Part shown: piece by piece, positions 33,528 to 42,614 of the stretch
Layout: every line of letters begins with the position of its first letter
How positions within the stretch are numbered: position 1 is the stretch's first letter
Assembly: GCA_017514345.1 (NCBI GenBank)
Contig: JAFWKC010000042.1
Span: forward strand, 1 to 48,304
DNA length: 48,304 nt
Direction: 5' to 3'
Source: Eubacterium sp.
GTDB taxonomy: Bacteria > Bacillota > Clostridia > Oscillospirales > Acutalibacteraceae
Position numbers and translations under genes: made by a program
The notes under the pieces: generated by a model
The model's input: only the letters and a program-made list of their open reading frames with translations
What the model was told of the DNA's origin: nothing
Database searches by the model: none

Positions 33528-34190
33528 CTAAATGTATTTCAACACGTCGATAATATCGGTAATTACGGGAACGTCAGGACGCAAATCCTGATTTTCAAAC
33601 CAGCCCCAGTTCATACGGATTGCGTGCATTCCAGCGCCGAGCGCGCCCTCAATGTCATTAACGGGATGGTCGCCGACGTAGACGCACTCATCGGGTGCAA
33701 GTCCGTACTTTTCTGCCGTGTATGCAAACAGCGCAGGGTCGGGCTTGTGAATTCCGACGTCGCCGCTGACAACGATAATATCAAGGTACGGCTTAAGTCC
33801 GCTCGTGTCGAGCTTGTGGTTTTGAAGATACGACGGTCCGTTTGTGATAACGCCCGTGGTGTAGCCGCGCTTTTTCAGCTCCTTTAGAAGCGGAATTGAG
33901 TTTTCAAAAATCACGTTGTGGTCGCCGAACGTCACGTCGTAATGCTCGGCAAGCACCTCGGCAGGCGGAGCGTCCCTCCAGCCCCACATATCAATGAGTC
34001 CCTGGTACCACTCAACTCTGTTGACGTAGTCGCCCTTGCCCGTAACGCGCATATCCTCCTTGCACTTTTCGAGCTCATCGCCGCTGACTTCTGGACGGAA
34101 TTCCTCAAAAAAGGTGTCCATATAGTCCTCAAACGCGAGCGTTCTGTCCTGCAGAGTTTCGTCAAAATCAAATAATACTGCTTTTATCAT
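33528..34190 (-). CDS. HAD-family hydrolase (YjjG-like)
   Basis: The 220-residue haloacid-dehalogenase superfamily phosphatase has catalytic FDFDETL (Asp8, Asp10), motif II ITNGPS, motif III Lys in KPDP and motif IV VGDHPVNDIEGA. Substrates of such enzymes are often nucleotides or sugar phosphates; none can be assigned. It ends in a TAG; readthrough would run into the operon terminator, so this TAG is a true stop. The ATG overlaps the end of ribF. Confidence 0.85.
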   Translation of the reverse strand: MIKAVLFDFDETLQDRTLAFEDYMDTFFEEFRPEVSGDELEKCKEDMRVTGKGDYVNRVEWYQGLIDMWGWRDAPPAEVLAEHYDVTFGDHNVIFENSIPLLKELKKRGYTTGVITNGPSYLQNHKLDTSGLKPYLDIIVVSGDVGIHKPDPALFAYTAEKYGLAPDECVYVGDHPVNDIEGALGAGMHAIRMNWGWFENQDLRPDVPVITDIIDVLKYI

Positions 34191-34968
34191 TAGTCAACTG
34201 TTCCTTCAATTCATCAAGCGAGGAAAAATGCTTCTCCTCCCTTAAATATCTGACGAGCTCAACCCTGAGCGTTCTGCCGTAAAGGTCGCCGTCATAGTCA
34301 AAAATGTGCGTTTCGCAAATCGGCACGTCAACCCTCCACGACGGACGGATGCCGATATTTGTAAATGCGTTATACTTTATTCCGTCAACAATAATCCGCG
34401 ACTGATACACGCCGAATTTCGGCTGTACAAGACCGTCGGGAAGGTGCTGATTTACCGTAGGAAAACCGATTTCTCTGCCCCTCGTGTCACCGTGCTCAAC
34501 CTCGCTTTCAAAGGTAAAGCAGTAGCCGAGCATTTTGTTTGCCTTTTCAATGTCGCCCGACTTTACGCATTCGCGTATACGCGACGAGCTGATAGGCGCA
34601 CCCTCGAAGTCCTGATGCTCAAGAATACGCACCCAAACGTCGCGCTCTTCAAGCATTTTTCTGAGGTCGATAGCCGACCATTTCGCGCCCTTGCCAAAGC
34701 GGAAATTATAGCCGCAAAGGAGCATTTTTGCGCCGAGCTCATCGATAAGAATACCGTCGATAAACTCATCAGCCGTCATATTTTTAATTTTGTCAAAATC
34801 GGCAAAAACTGCATTAGGATACCAACGCTCAAAAATGCTTTTCTGAAGCAGGGAAAACGTATTGTTAACGCAGTAAATCATAACCCTCTCACCGCCCGTA
34901 ACAACGGTTTTGTGGGCGAGATGCATACCGTCAAAGTCGCCAAGTGCGACTGCTTTTCTGTTTTTCAT
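34168..34968 (-). CDS. ribF: Bifunctional riboflavin kinase / FMN adenylyltransferase
   Basis: Makes FMN and then FAD. The 266-residue protein has the N-terminal adenylyltransferase (ALGDFDGMHLAHKTV) and the C-terminal riboflavin kinase region (HGDTRGREIGFPT, FTNIGIRPSW). It is slightly shorter than usual (about 300). The start is the ATG at 34968, where the family's GDFDG motif follows at once; an earlier in-frame start would lie inside truB. It ends in TGA, overlapping the HAD gene, and lacks a strong ribosome-binding site, so translation is probably coupled to truB, whose stop is 1 base away. Confidence 0.93.
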   Translation of the reverse strand: MKNRKAVALGDFDGMHLAHKTVVTGGERVMIYCVNNTFSLLQKSIFERWYPNAVFADFDKIKNMTADEFIDGILIDELGAKMLLCGYNFRFGKGAKWSAIDLRKMLEERDVWVRILEHQDFEGAPISSSRIRECVKSGDIEKANKMLGYCFTFESEVEHGDTRGREIGFPTVNQHLPDGLVQPKFGVYQSRIIVDGIKYNAFTNIGIRPSWRVDVPICETHIFDYDGDLYGRTLRVELVRYLREEKHFSSLDELKEQLTNDKSSII

Positions 34969-34969
34969 A

Positions 34970-35863
34970 TTAATTGCTGTGCGGCAAAAGGCGAAGCGCC
35001 TTAAGCTCGCCGTCTGAATTTTGTGCAAGCCCGAGAAAATCGTCGTTATCACCGTAAACGGTGCATATTTCATCGGGTGCTGTTTTAGTTTTTATTCTGT
35101 TTATATCAAGTGCGCCGCCGTTTGAAAATCTGCGTGCCTGAGCAGCGCTGACGCACACCTTTTTGTACGGTGAAAGCAGCCTTTCAACAGGTATTATAAC
35201 GCCGTCGAAGGGTTCGTCATAGTCGCGCATTTCCTGCAGCTCGGCAAGCGTTTTGCAGTCGTCGAGCGTAAACCCGCAGGCGTGCGTCCTGCACAGCGCC
35301 GTCATAACTGCGCCGCAACCGAGCGCGTCGCCGATATCAGCGATAAGCGAGCGTATATACGTACCCTTTGAGCACGTCACGTCAAGCGTAAATTCGCCGT
35401 CGTTTTCGCCGATAAGCTCAAGCTTTTTTATTTCAACCTCGCAAGGGGTACGCTCAACCTCTACGCCCTGCCTTGCAAGCTCGTAGAGCCGAACGCCGTC
35501 GACTGATTTTGCGCTGTACATAGGGGGAAGCTGCATAATTTCCCCCCTGAAATTAGGCAAAACGGCTTCAATATCACCTGCGCCGAGGCTCGTTTCGCAC
35601 CTTGTCAGAACCCCGCCCGTAATATCGAGCGTGTCGGTTGTAACACCGAGCCTGAACGAAGCGCGGTAGCCCTTGTCGCTGTCGGGAAGATAGTTGAGAA
35701 ACCTTGTGGCTGTGCCGAGCATAACTGGCAGAACTCCCGTTGCCATAGGATCGAGCGTTCCCGTATGTCCCGCCTTTTTTTCGCGCGTAATGCCGCGCAC
35801 CTTTGCCACAACGCCGAACGAGGAAATATCCTGCGGCTTATTTATACAAATTATTCCGTTCAT
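34970..35863 (-). CDS. truB: tRNA pseudouridine-55 synthase
   Basis: Isomerises U55 in the T-loop of tRNAs. The 297-residue protein has the signature GHTGTLDPMATG with catalytic Asp38, GITREKKAGH, and YSAKSVDGVRLYELAR. Length and sequence match the family. Translation is probably coupled to nrnA, whose stop is 5 bases upstream. Confidence 0.97.
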   Translation of the reverse strand: MNGIICINKPQDISSFGVVAKVRGITREKKAGHTGTLDPMATGVLPVMLGTATRFLNYLPDSDKGYRASFRLGVTTDTLDITGGVLTRCETSLGAGDIEAVLPNFRGEIMQLPPMYSAKSVDGVRLYELARQGVEVERTPCEVEIKKLELIGENDGEFTLDVTCSKGTYIRSLIADIGDALGCGAVMTALCRTHACGFTLDDCKTLAELQEMRDYDEPFDGVIIPVERLLSPYKKVCVSAAQARRFSNGGALDINRIKTKTAPDEICTVYGDNDDFLGLAQNSDGELKALRLLPHSN

Positions 35864-35868
35864 ACGCG

Positions 35869-36825
35869 TTATTTTGAAGCGAGCACTTCTTCTGCTCTTG
35901 CTAGAAGCAGCCTTTTAGCCTCGTCAACGCCGCACTCAAAACGGCAGGCAGCAGCCTGCTTATGTCCGCCACCGCCGAAATTAGCGGCAAAATCAGCAGC
36001 GTTTACGCTGTCAAGCGTTCTTATTGAGCACTTGCATTTTCCGTCGGGCTTTTCGCGTATAGTTAGTCCGAGCTCAACGCCCTCTATTTGGCGCGTAAGC
36101 GGAGCAATACCCTCTGTTTCAAACTCTGACGCACCTGTTTTTTTGTACATATCCTGAGTAATCGTGATTACACAGGCGCGGTTGTCACAGTAAAATTCCA
36201 TACCCTCGATAGCAAGACGCTCAAGCGCCGCATACGTCCTCGTTTTTGTTTCGAACATAATGCGGTTAATCGTCGCGTTGTCGGCGCCCAAATCGATAAG
36301 CTCAGCCGCCGCGCGGTAAGTATTCGAGGTCGTGCTTGCATACCTGAAGCAGCCCGTATCGGTTGTAATACCGATAAAAAGCGCGTTTGCAATCGGCTTG
36401 TCAATTCTCACCTTCATCGCCTTGATTACCTTAAGGATAATCTCGCAGGCTGCCGCCGCGTCGGCGTTAAGGAGCAGATATTTTGCATAGTCGGAATTTG
36501 TACCGTGATGGTCGATGCACATATCGATTTTTCCCGCATACGCGTCAGCAAGCGAGCCGAGCAGATTTTCGGTCGCAACGTCTACGGCAACGATAAATTC
36601 CTCTTTGAATTCGGGCATTTCAAGACAGCCGTCAATAAGCGCCGTGTATTTTGGAATAAATTCATCGGCGCAAATAACGCGAGCTTTTTTGCCCAGCTGT
36701 TTCAGCGCAAGACAAAGCGCAAAGCCGCTGCCGACGGTATCGCCGTCAGGGTGCGCGTGAGTAAGGATAAGGATATTATCCTTTTCCTTGAGTATTCTTG
36801 CACATTTTTCTACGTTAATTTTCAT
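35869..36825 (-). CDS. nrnA: Bifunctional oligoribonuclease / pAp phosphatase (NrnA-type)
   Basis: A DHH/DHHA1 phosphoesterase that degrades short RNAs and pAp. Visible are THAHPDGDT (His23, Asp27, Asp29), CIDHHGTN, and the C-terminal GGGHKQAAACRF of DHHA1. The 318-residue length is normal. Start ATG 36825 has GAGGAGAAAA upstream; a longer form from 36894 would lie inside rbfA. It is in the classic nusA-infB operon. Confidence 0.95.
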   Translation of the reverse strand: MKINVEKCARILKEKDNILILTHAHPDGDTVGSGFALCLALKQLGKKARVICADEFIPKYTALIDGCLEMPEFKEEFIVAVDVATENLLGSLADAYAGKIDMCIDHHGTNSDYAKYLLLNADAAAACEIILKVIKAMKVRIDKPIANALFIGITTDTGCFRYASTTSNTYRAAAELIDLGADNATINRIMFETKTRTYAALERLAIEGMEFYCDNRACVITITQDMYKKTGASEFETEGIAPLTRQIEGVELGLTIREKPDGKCKCSIRTLDSVNAADFAANFGGGGHKQAAACRFECGVDEAKRLLLARAEEVLASK

Positions 36826-37168
36826 TTTTCTCCTCGATGCTTCTGAGCTTGTCAAAAAGCTCGAAGCCCTTTTCAATAGATGTGTCCGCAACAAATCTTA
36901 GCTCTGGCGTTTTGCGAAGATGAAGGCTTTCGCCAAGACGCCGTCTGATGAAGCCCGAGGCGGCCTTAAGTCCCTTGACGGACTCCTTTGCAACCTCCTC
37001 GCCCTCTAATGAGGACACATATATTTTTGCATAACTCAAATCGCCGCTGACGTCAACCTTTACGATGCTGAGCATACTGCTCACGCGCGGGTCCTTCACC
37101 TCGCGCAGAATAGCAGTCAGCTCACGCTTAACGTCCTCGGTAATTCTGTCGATTCTGTAACCAGCCAT
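36815..37168 (-). CDS. rbfA: Ribosome-binding factor A
   Basis: A KH-fold factor for 16S rRNA 5' maturation and cold adaptation. The 117-residue product has the family pattern RIDRITEDVKRELTAIL, VKDPRVSSMLSIVKVDV and the terminal ELRFVADTSIEKGFELF. AGGAGG precedes the ATG. It follows infB with an inverted heptamer repeat between them. Confidence 0.96.
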   Translation of the reverse strand: MAGYRIDRITEDVKRELTAILREVKDPRVSSMLSIVKVDVSGDLSYAKIYVSSLEGEEVAKESVKGLKAASGFIRRRLGESLHLRKTPELRFVADTSIEKGFELFDKLRSIEEKNEN

Positions 37169-37178
37169 AGTTCCTCCT

Positions 37179-37196
37179 AATTCGGATTTCCGAATT
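37179..37196. repeat. Inverted heptamer palindrome between infB and rbfA
   Basis: AATTCGGA-TT-TCCGAATT, a perfect 8-bp palindrome that contains part of the infB stop codon. It uses the same ATTCCGA unit as the array at 22333, but inverted. Confidence 0.6.
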
Positions 37197-39543
37197 AATC
37201 GCGGTATTCCTCAACGATATACGCTTCGAGGATATCGCCCTCGCGGATATCGTCAAAGTTCTTCAGCGAAATACCGCACTCATAACCCGACGAAACCTCT
37301 TTAACCTCGTCCTTGAAACGCTTAAGGTTAGCAAGCTCAACGTCGGCAATCTGCTTGCCGTCACGGATTACGCGTACCTTACCGTCGCGCTTGATGTTAC
37401 CCGAGGTAACGAGCGAGCCAGCAATAGTACCTGCAGAGGAAATCTTGTAAACCTCGCGCACCTCAACCGTACCCGTATCAACGTCACGGTACTTAGGCGC
37501 ACGCATTCCGCGCATAGCGTTTTCAATATCTTCGATAGCGTCGTAGATGATGTCGTACGTCTTGATTTCAATTCCGTCGCGCTCAGCGCTGTCCTTAGCA
37601 ACTGCGTCGACGCCGATATTAAAGCCTACAATAATAGCGTTTGAAGCCGCTGCAAGCATTACGTCGGATTCGCTTACGGTACCTACTGCACCGTGGATAA
37701 TCTTTACGCGTACCTCGTCGTTTTCAATTTTGAGAAGCGACTGCTTAACTGCTTCAACGGAGCCCTGAACGTCAGCCTTGACAACGATGTTGAGTTCCTT
37801 GAGCTCACCCTCCTGAAGCGTGTCAAACAGGGTGTCGAGAGTAACCTTCTGGAAGGCCTTGAATTCCTCTTCCTTAGCCTCCTCCTTACGCTGCTCAACA
37901 AGACGGCGCGCAAGCTTTTCATCAGATACGGCGTTAAACAAATCGCCGCTCATCGGCGCTGAGTCAAGACCCATAATCTCTACTGGAACGGACGGGCCTG
38001 CTTCGTTAATCTTTCTGCCGCGGTAGTCGGTCATAGCGCGCACCTTGCCGACAGCAGTACCAGCGATAATAACGTCGCCCGATTTAAGCGTACCGTTTTG
38101 TACAAGAAGAGTTGCAATAGGACCTCTGCCCTTGTCGAGCTTTGCTTCGATAACAACACCCTTTGCAGAGCGGTCGGGATTAGCCTTGAGCTCGCACATT
38201 TCGGCAACAAGGTTGATTGTATCAAGAAGCTTGTCGATGCCCATTTTTGTCTTTGCAGAAACGGGTACGCAGATAACATCGCCGCCCCACTCCTCGGGAA
38301 CGAGGTTGTGTTCGGTGAGCTGCTGCATAACCTTGTCGGGATTTGCGCCCTCTTTATCCATCTTGTTAATGGCAACAATGATTTCAACGCCTGCTGCCTT
38401 GGCGTGGTTAATAGCTTCGATAGTCTGAGGCATAATACCGTCGTCAGCCGCTACAACAAGCACTGCGATATCGGTTGCCATAGCTCCGCGGGCACGCATA
38501 GCCGTAAACGCCGCGTGTCCAGGAGTATCAAGGAAGGTGATAACGTCGTTATTCGCAGTTGTAACCTGATAAGCGCCGATAGCCTGCGTAATGCCGCCTG
38601 CCTCAGTCGAGGTTACGTCAGTATTACGGATTGCGTCAAGAATAGAGGTTTTACCGTGGTCAACGTGTCCCATTACGCAGACAACTGGGCAGCGGGCGAT
38701 TGCGTTCTCATCGTTTTCGTCCTCTTCCTCGATAATCTGCTCTTCAATAGAAACTACAACCTCTTTTTCTACCTTAGCGCCGAGCTCTGTACCTACGATT
38801 TCAGCCGTTTCGTAGTCGATAACCTCGTTAACGGTTACCATCATACCGAGCTTCATAAGCTCCTTGATAACCTCTGTTGCCGTAATACGAAGAAGTGAAG
38901 CAAGCTCGCCGACTGTGATTTCCTCTGGAACCTCAATCTTAATCTGCTGCTTTTTACGCTGCTCTGCAATACGCGCAAGACGCTGAGCCTCCGTTTCCTT
39001 TTTGCGCGAAACGGGTCTTTTTTTGCGGTACTGCTTTGACTTCTGGTTAAGCTTCTGCTTTTTCTGGTTGTCGTTGTAGTTGCTTGCAGGAGCAATATCC
39101 TCGTACTTCTGATTGTATTTTTCAAGGTCAACGGTGTTTGCACGCGTGTCAATTCTGCGCGCCTCGCCCTTAGTTCTTGCCTGGGGCTCCTGCGTTGCCT
39201 TTTTCTTTGCTTTTTCCTCAGCGCGCTTAGCTGCCTGCTCTGCCATCTGAAGAATAGCCGCCTGGCTCTGGTGCTTCTTTGACTTAGAGTCAGTCTTTTC
39301 CTTTGCAGGCTTCTTTTCCGCCTTTTTTTCCTGCGGCTTGCGCGTAGCGAAATAAGCGTCAAAGCTTTCGACGCTGTTTTCCTGAGTTAATTTATCAAAA
39401 AGAACATTGAGCTCATTCTCCTCAAGAACTGACGCGGGCTTTTTTGCTGCGCCCTCGCAGTAATCGGAAAGAATTTGTACAATTTCTTTATTCTGCTTTC
39501 CGAAGTCCTTTGCGACATCGGAAACCTTAACCTTTATTAGCAT
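37195..39543 (-). CDS. infB: Translation initiation factor IF-2
   Basis: The GTPase that places initiator tRNA on the ribosome. The product is 782 residues. After an N-terminal domain with a charged linker rich in Lys, Arg and Gln, the G domain starts near residue 291 with GHVDHGKTS, then DTPGHAAF and NKMDKEG. Domains II-IV follow. I chose the ATG at 39543, because AGGAGG lies 9 bases before it and only 3 before the in-frame ATG at 39549. Confidence 0.97.
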   Translation of the reverse strand: MLIKVKVSDVAKDFGKQNKEIVQILSDYCEGAAKKPASVLEENELNVLFDKLTQENSVESFDAYFATRKPQEKKAEKKPAKEKTDSKSKKHQSQAAILQMAEQAAKRAEEKAKKKATQEPQARTKGEARRIDTRANTVDLEKYNQKYEDIAPASNYNDNQKKQKLNQKSKQYRKKRPVSRKKETEAQRLARIAEQRKKQQIKIEVPEEITVGELASLLRITATEVIKELMKLGMMVTVNEVIDYETAEIVGTELGAKVEKEVVVSIEEQIIEEEDENDENAIARCPVVCVMGHVDHGKTSILDAIRNTDVTSTEAGGITQAIGAYQVTTANNDVITFLDTPGHAAFTAMRARGAMATDIAVLVVAADDGIMPQTIEAINHAKAAGVEIIVAINKMDKEGANPDKVMQQLTEHNLVPEEWGGDVICVPVSAKTKMGIDKLLDTINLVAEMCELKANPDRSAKGVVIEAKLDKGRGPIATLLVQNGTLKSGDVIIAGTAVGKVRAMTDYRGRKINEAGPSVPVEIMGLDSAPMSGDLFNAVSDEKLARRLVEQRKEEAKEEEFKAFQKVTLDTLFDTLQEGELKELNIVVKADVQGSVEAVKQSLLKIENDEVRVKIIHGAVGTVSESDVMLAAASNAIIVGFNIGVDAVAKDSAERDGIEIKTYDIIYDAIEDIENAMRGMRAPKYRDVDTGTVEVREVYKISSAGTIAGSLVTSGNIKRDGKVRVIRDGKQIADVELANLKRFKDEVKEVSSGYECGISLKNFDDIREGDILEAYIVEEYRD

Positions 39544-39862
39544 AGACATTTTCCTCCTTGATTAACTCGTTTATCCGAGTGGAAAAATTAATATCATCAA
39601 CTGTAAGCACACCTGCTTTGTAGCCGATAAAACGGTGAATATCGTTTATCGTTTCGTCAATATGAACGCAAGGAACGGTGCGTCTGCTGTCACAAACGGC
39701 TTTTTCAAATTCGCCGACAAGTCTTTGTGAAATGTCGCTCGCAAAAATCACAAGCTCTGCCTTGCCGCCCTTTACTGCCCCGAGCGCCATATCGTGACCC
39801 ATCGACAGCTTGCCTGCCCGTCTTGCCATACCGAGCATCTGGATGTACTTTTTATTATTCAT
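39527..39862 (-). CDS. L7Ae-family RNA-binding protein YlxQ
   Basis: The 111-residue ribosomal protein L7Ae-like protein, MLGMARRAGKLSMGHDMALGA, is the YlxQ homologue of Gram-positive nusA-infB operons and probably binds a kink-turn RNA. The ATG at 39862 fits the conserved start; a longer version to 39928 would lie within ylxR. It overlaps the start of infB by 17 bases. Confidence 0.9.
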   Translation of the reverse strand: MNNKKYIQMLGMARRAGKLSMGHDMALGAVKGGKAELVIFASDISQRLVGEFEKAVCDSRRTVPCVHIDETINDIHRFIGYKAGVLTVDDINFSTRINELIKEENVYANKG

Positions 39863-40121
39863 TGTTGATTTCTTCTTCCATCTTATCGTAAACACTGTCG
39901 TCAATCTGGACGTCAAAGGCGCGCTCAAAGGCTTTCTTTTTGCGAGCCTTTCTTAGGCAATCGGCATTTCGGCATACGTATGCTCCCCTGCCTGATTTTT
40001 TGCCCGTGAGGTCAAGACTGATTTCGCCCTCGGGAGATTTAACGACGCGTACAAGCGTACGCTTGTCGAACATCTCGCCGCAGCCAGTGCACATTCTCAT
40101 CGGTATTTTTTTAGCTTTCAT
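39855..40121 (-). CDS. YlxR (RNase P modulator-type protein)
   Basis: The 88-residue YlxR/RnpM-family protein has RMCTGCGEMFDKRTLVRVV and GRGAYVCRNADCLRKA. Members bind nucleic acid and have been linked to RNase P control. It overlaps ylxQ by 8 bases and follows nusA by 2 bases. Confidence 0.93.
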   Translation of the reverse strand: MKAKKIPMRMCTGCGEMFDKRTLVRVVKSPEGEISLDLTGKKSGRGAYVCRNADCLRKARKKKAFERAFDVQIDDSVYDKMEEEINNE

Positions 40122-40123
40122 TT

Positions 40124-41173
40124 TTAACCCTCATAAAAGCCTGATTCTGGCTTTATGTCAATCTTCCAGCCCGTAAGCTTTGCGGCAAGGCGAACGTTCT
40201 GTCCCTTGTTGCCGATTGCAAGCGAAAGCTGGTCGTCGGGTACTGTTGCTCTGCAGGATTTTGCGCTCTCGTCAAGAATTTCAACGCTTACCACGTCTGA
40301 CGGAGCAAGAGCCGCTGCAACAAATTCCTGCGGGTCGTCGCTGTATTTGACGATATCAATTTTTTCGCCGCCCAGCGCGTCAACGATATTTGAAACACGC
40401 TGACCTCTCGGTCCGATACAGGAGCCTACTGGGTCTACGTCGTCCTCCTTTGACATTACGGCAATCTTCGTTCTGCTTCCTGCTTCACGCGAAACGGACA
40501 TAATTTCGATTGTGCCGTCGAAAATCTCGGGAACCTCTGTTTCAAAAAGGCGTCTTACAAGTCCTGGATGAGTACGCGAAATCATAATCTTCGGTCCCTT
40601 GTTGCCCTCGCGAACGTCAACTACGAATATCTTTGTGATGTCGCCCTCGTAAAGCTCCTCGCCTGGTACCTGCTCTGCCTTTGGAAGAACAGCCTCGTTC
40701 TTACCGATTTCAAGCGTTACGTTGCCCGTAACGGGGTCAACTCTGCTGACTCTTGCAGAAAGAAGCTCCTGATTTTTGCTCTGAAATTCCTTGAGCATCT
40801 GTCCGCGCTCAGCCTCGCGTATGCCCTGACGGATAACGTGCTTAGCCGTCTGTGCAACGATTCTGCCGAAATTCTTCGTTTTGAGCGGTATGTCTATTGT
40901 TTTGCCGACCTTTGCCGACTTTCTGATAAGCTGCGCCTGTTCAAGCGTGAGGTCCGTATCGGGGTCCTCAACCTCTTCAACAACGTTCTTCGTAACGTAA
41001 ACCTTGATTTTCTGCTTTTCGGGGTCAATGTCACAGTGAACGATGTCCTTGCCGCCGAAGTCGTGCTTTGCGGCAACTACGATTGCTGCAGAAATCTTTT
41101 CATAAAGATAATCTGCTGGTATGCCCTTTTCCGTTTCGAGCATTTTTACTGCTTCAAAAAATTCCTTACTCAT
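40124..41173 (-). CDS. nusA: Transcription termination/antitermination factor NusA
   Basis: The 349-residue short NusA of Gram-positives has an N-terminal RNAP-binding domain (FFEAVKMLETEKGIP), an S1 domain (about 135-200, including GNVTLEIGKNEAVLP), and KH1/KH2 (CIGPRGQRV, IGNKGQNVRLAAKLTGW). It lacks the acidic C-terminal repeats of proteobacterial NusA, as expected. It modulates pausing and termination. It follows rimP; its ATG is 25 bases after the TAA that would end the full rimP frame. Confidence 0.96.
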   Translation of the reverse strand: MSKEFFEAVKMLETEKGIPADYLYEKISAAIVVAAKHDFGGKDIVHCDIDPEKQKIKVYVTKNVVEEVEDPDTDLTLEQAQLIRKSAKVGKTIDIPLKTKNFGRIVAQTAKHVIRQGIREAERGQMLKEFQSKNQELLSARVSRVDPVTGNVTLEIGKNEAVLPKAEQVPGEELYEGDITKIFVVDVREGNKGPKIMISRTHPGLVRRLFETEVPEIFDGTIEIMSVSREAGSRTKIAVMSKEDDVDPVGSCIGPRGQRVSNIVDALGGEKIDIVKYSDDPQEFVAAALAPSDVVSVEILDESAKSCRATVPDDQLSLAIGNKGQNVRLAAKLTGWKIDIKPESGFYEG

Positions 41174-41198
41174 TTTCCTATCATTCCCTTCCTGTTAA

Positions 41199-41378
41199 TT
41201 ATACAAAATCGTCTATATCAAAATCATCAAGCTTGACGTAGTTCGTATCCTTTTTGTCAAAGGATACTTCGCTTCCGTCCTGAAGCCCGACAGATAATTT
41301 TTTATTTTCATAGCTCAGCAGCGTTCCGACAAAATCGCGTACGCCGTCAACTGGACGTATTGTCCGTACCATAACGGG
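41199..41378 (-). other. In-frame continuation of rimP after an amber codon
   Basis: Directly after the TAG at 41381-41379 the frame continues for 59 codons to a TAA (41201-41199). It encodes the rest of the RimP C-terminal SH3-like domain: PVMVRTIRPVDGVRDFVGTL, then GLQDGSEVSFDKKDT and the end DIDDFV. With it, the protein would be 159 residues, the normal RimP size. A second ATG lies 2 codons after the TAG, so reinitiation is also conceivable. Confidence 0.85.
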
Positions 41379-41678
41379 CTAGCCTATATACTTTTCAAAG
41401 TGCTCGTCGCGCGTCAGCTCGCGTTCAACTCCAGGAGAGCTGATTTCGAGCATATAGTTCTGAGGTATAGGGTCGGCGTCGTCGAGCGGCTTAGACACAG
41501 CGTGCGTCAAATCAACACAGTCGTCAATGCTCACTCCGCCCTCCTTGTCTATAAATATTCTGAGATACCACTGGCTGCCCTCTTTTTTGAACGTGACGTC
41601 CCAGATATCAAGACCGAGCTCGTCGGCAAAGGGCTTTATAATTCCCTCAACCCTCTGCACGGTGTTTGGCTTTGCCAA
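41379..41678 (-). CDS. rimP: Ribosome maturation factor RimP, N-terminal part, ending at an in-frame TAG
   Basis: RimP helps 30S subunit maturation. This frame covers the N-terminal domain: VQRVEGIIKPFADELGLDIW, FIDKEGGVSIDDC, and the family hallmark EISSPGVERELTRDEHFEKYI. It stops after 99 residues at TAG, just where the C-terminal domain should begin, although homologous sequence continues in frame (41199-41378). From memory, the B. subtilis homologue has Lys at the matching position (GKNV against G-TAG-PV). If not translated through, the product lacks its C-terminal domain. It is the first gene of the rimP-nusA-infB operon, with promoter 41767-41794. Confidence 0.9.
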   Translation of the reverse strand: MAKPNTVQRVEGIIKPFADELGLDIWDVTFKKEGSQWYLRIFIDKEGGVSIDDCVDLTHAVSKPLDDADPIPQNYMLEISSPGVERELTRDEHFEKYIG

Positions 41679-41766
41679 ATTATCACTTCCTTGATTATTA
41701 CATTTTGCAAAAAGAAGAAGCGGACCGCTTGGCCCACCTCACTCTAATTAATATTCGTATACTGAT

Positions 41767-41794
41767 ATTATATATAATAATTTTGTTTTGTCAA
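41767..41794 (-). promoter_or_regulatory. Promoter of the rimP-nusA-infB operon
   Basis: On the minus strand TTGACA (41794-41789), 16 bases, TATAAT (41772-41767). The 5' leader of about 80 bases contains an AAGCGG/CCGCTT hairpin near 41720-41733. Confidence 0.75.
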
Positions 41795-41801
41795 GTGTTT
41801 T

Positions 41802-42560
41802 TTATTCTGTAATCATTTTTTTGCTTTTTGAATACAGTACGGCGGTAACTGCTATAAGTCCTGCAAAAACGATTATCCAGCCGAAAAGGCTCTTGCTGAT
41901 ATGCTGATGCGTAACTGCAAAATAGCAGATTTTGCCGAGCTGACGAACGATGTTGATACCGAACGCGCAGAATTCAAAATACGCCGCAAAGCGCATAGAA
42001 GCCTGGCCGCTTCTGTACGCAACGTAAAGAATAACAAGCGAAGCCGCTATGTAGCACGCATAGTTCGATAAGAACGGCATAATCATAGTTCCCGTCTTTG
42101 TTTCAAAATACGCGCTTGTGAACGCCGAAATCTGATTAAAGAACGGAACGGCAGCAAGTATCATCAGTATCGTCATTCCTCTGATGTGGTCTACTTCAAG
42201 GTCCTGCTCACGGTAGAATTTGTACGCAAGCAGAAGGAATAGAACAACGCATACCTTTGTTACAATAAAGTAAAGCATCGCGCCGTCAACCGAAAATCTT
42301 GTAATATACGTGATGTTCGGCGGCAGCATTTTTACCGCAAGAATTGATACAAAGATACCGACAAACGAGCTTTCGTTCTTCGACATAATGAAATATACTA
42401 CCGCAACGAGCAGAGTATATACCATAGCGCAGATAAGCGCCGTCGCCTGGCTCGGGGTTACAGCAACCTCGAAGATTTTCTCGAATGCCTGAGCGAGCAC
42501 GATAAGCGCTACGCAGATACTGCCTATGTATTGGCTTTTATTTAGTTTCATCTTTCCCAT
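41802..42560 (-). CDS. Polytopic membrane protein of unknown function
   Basis: The 252-residue protein has about seven predicted hydrophobic spans, for example GSICVALIVLAQAF, ALICAMVYTLLVAVVYFIM, MLYFIVTKVCVVLFLLLAY and a C-terminal WIIVFAGLIAVTAVLY. I do not recognise a family or substrate. The start is ATG 42560 with AAGGAG 9 bases upstream. It has its own sigma-A promoter, arranged head to head with the cobW promoter. The next promoter downstream (rimP) lies just after its stop, with no clear terminator between. Confidence 0.7.
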   Translation of the reverse strand: MGKMKLNKSQYIGSICVALIVLAQAFEKIFEVAVTPSQATALICAMVYTLLVAVVYFIMSKNESSFVGIFVSILAVKMLPPNITYITRFSVDGAMLYFIVTKVCVVLFLLLAYKFYREQDLEVDHIRGMTILMILAAVPFFNQISAFTSAYFETKTGTMIMPFLSNYACYIAASLVILYVAYRSGQASMRFAAYFEFCAFGINIVRQLGKICYFAVTHQHISKSLFGWIIVFAGLIAVTAVLYSKSKKMITE

Positions 42561-42580
42561 AAATCTCATCTCCTTCACTC

Positions 42581-42609
42581 ATTATAATAATTTTAACATT
42601 ATTTGTCAA
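42581..42609 (-). promoter_or_regulatory. Promoter of the polytopic membrane protein gene
   Basis: On the minus strand TTGACA (42609-42604), 17 bases, TATAAT (42586-42581). The transcript starts at most about 15 bases before the ATG. Confidence 0.7.
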
Positions 42610-42614
42610 CAAGT

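Noticed and set aside
33528..34190. TAG at the end of the HAD gene as a readthrough codon
   Set aside because: The HAD protein already has full length, and continuation would run through the operon terminator with low-complexity codons, so this TAG is a real stop.
34306..35004. A 232-codon plus-strand reading frame opposite ribF
   Set aside because: Antisense to a conserved enzyme, with no start signals.
38098..38898. A 266-codon plus-strand reading frame opposite infB
   Set aside because: It is antisense to the IF-2 G domain and has unusual Cys/Asn-rich composition without recognisable motifs.
40568..41236. A 222-codon plus-strand reading frame opposite nusA
   Set aside because: Antisense to nusA; Cys/Leu/Tyr-rich shadow with no motif.
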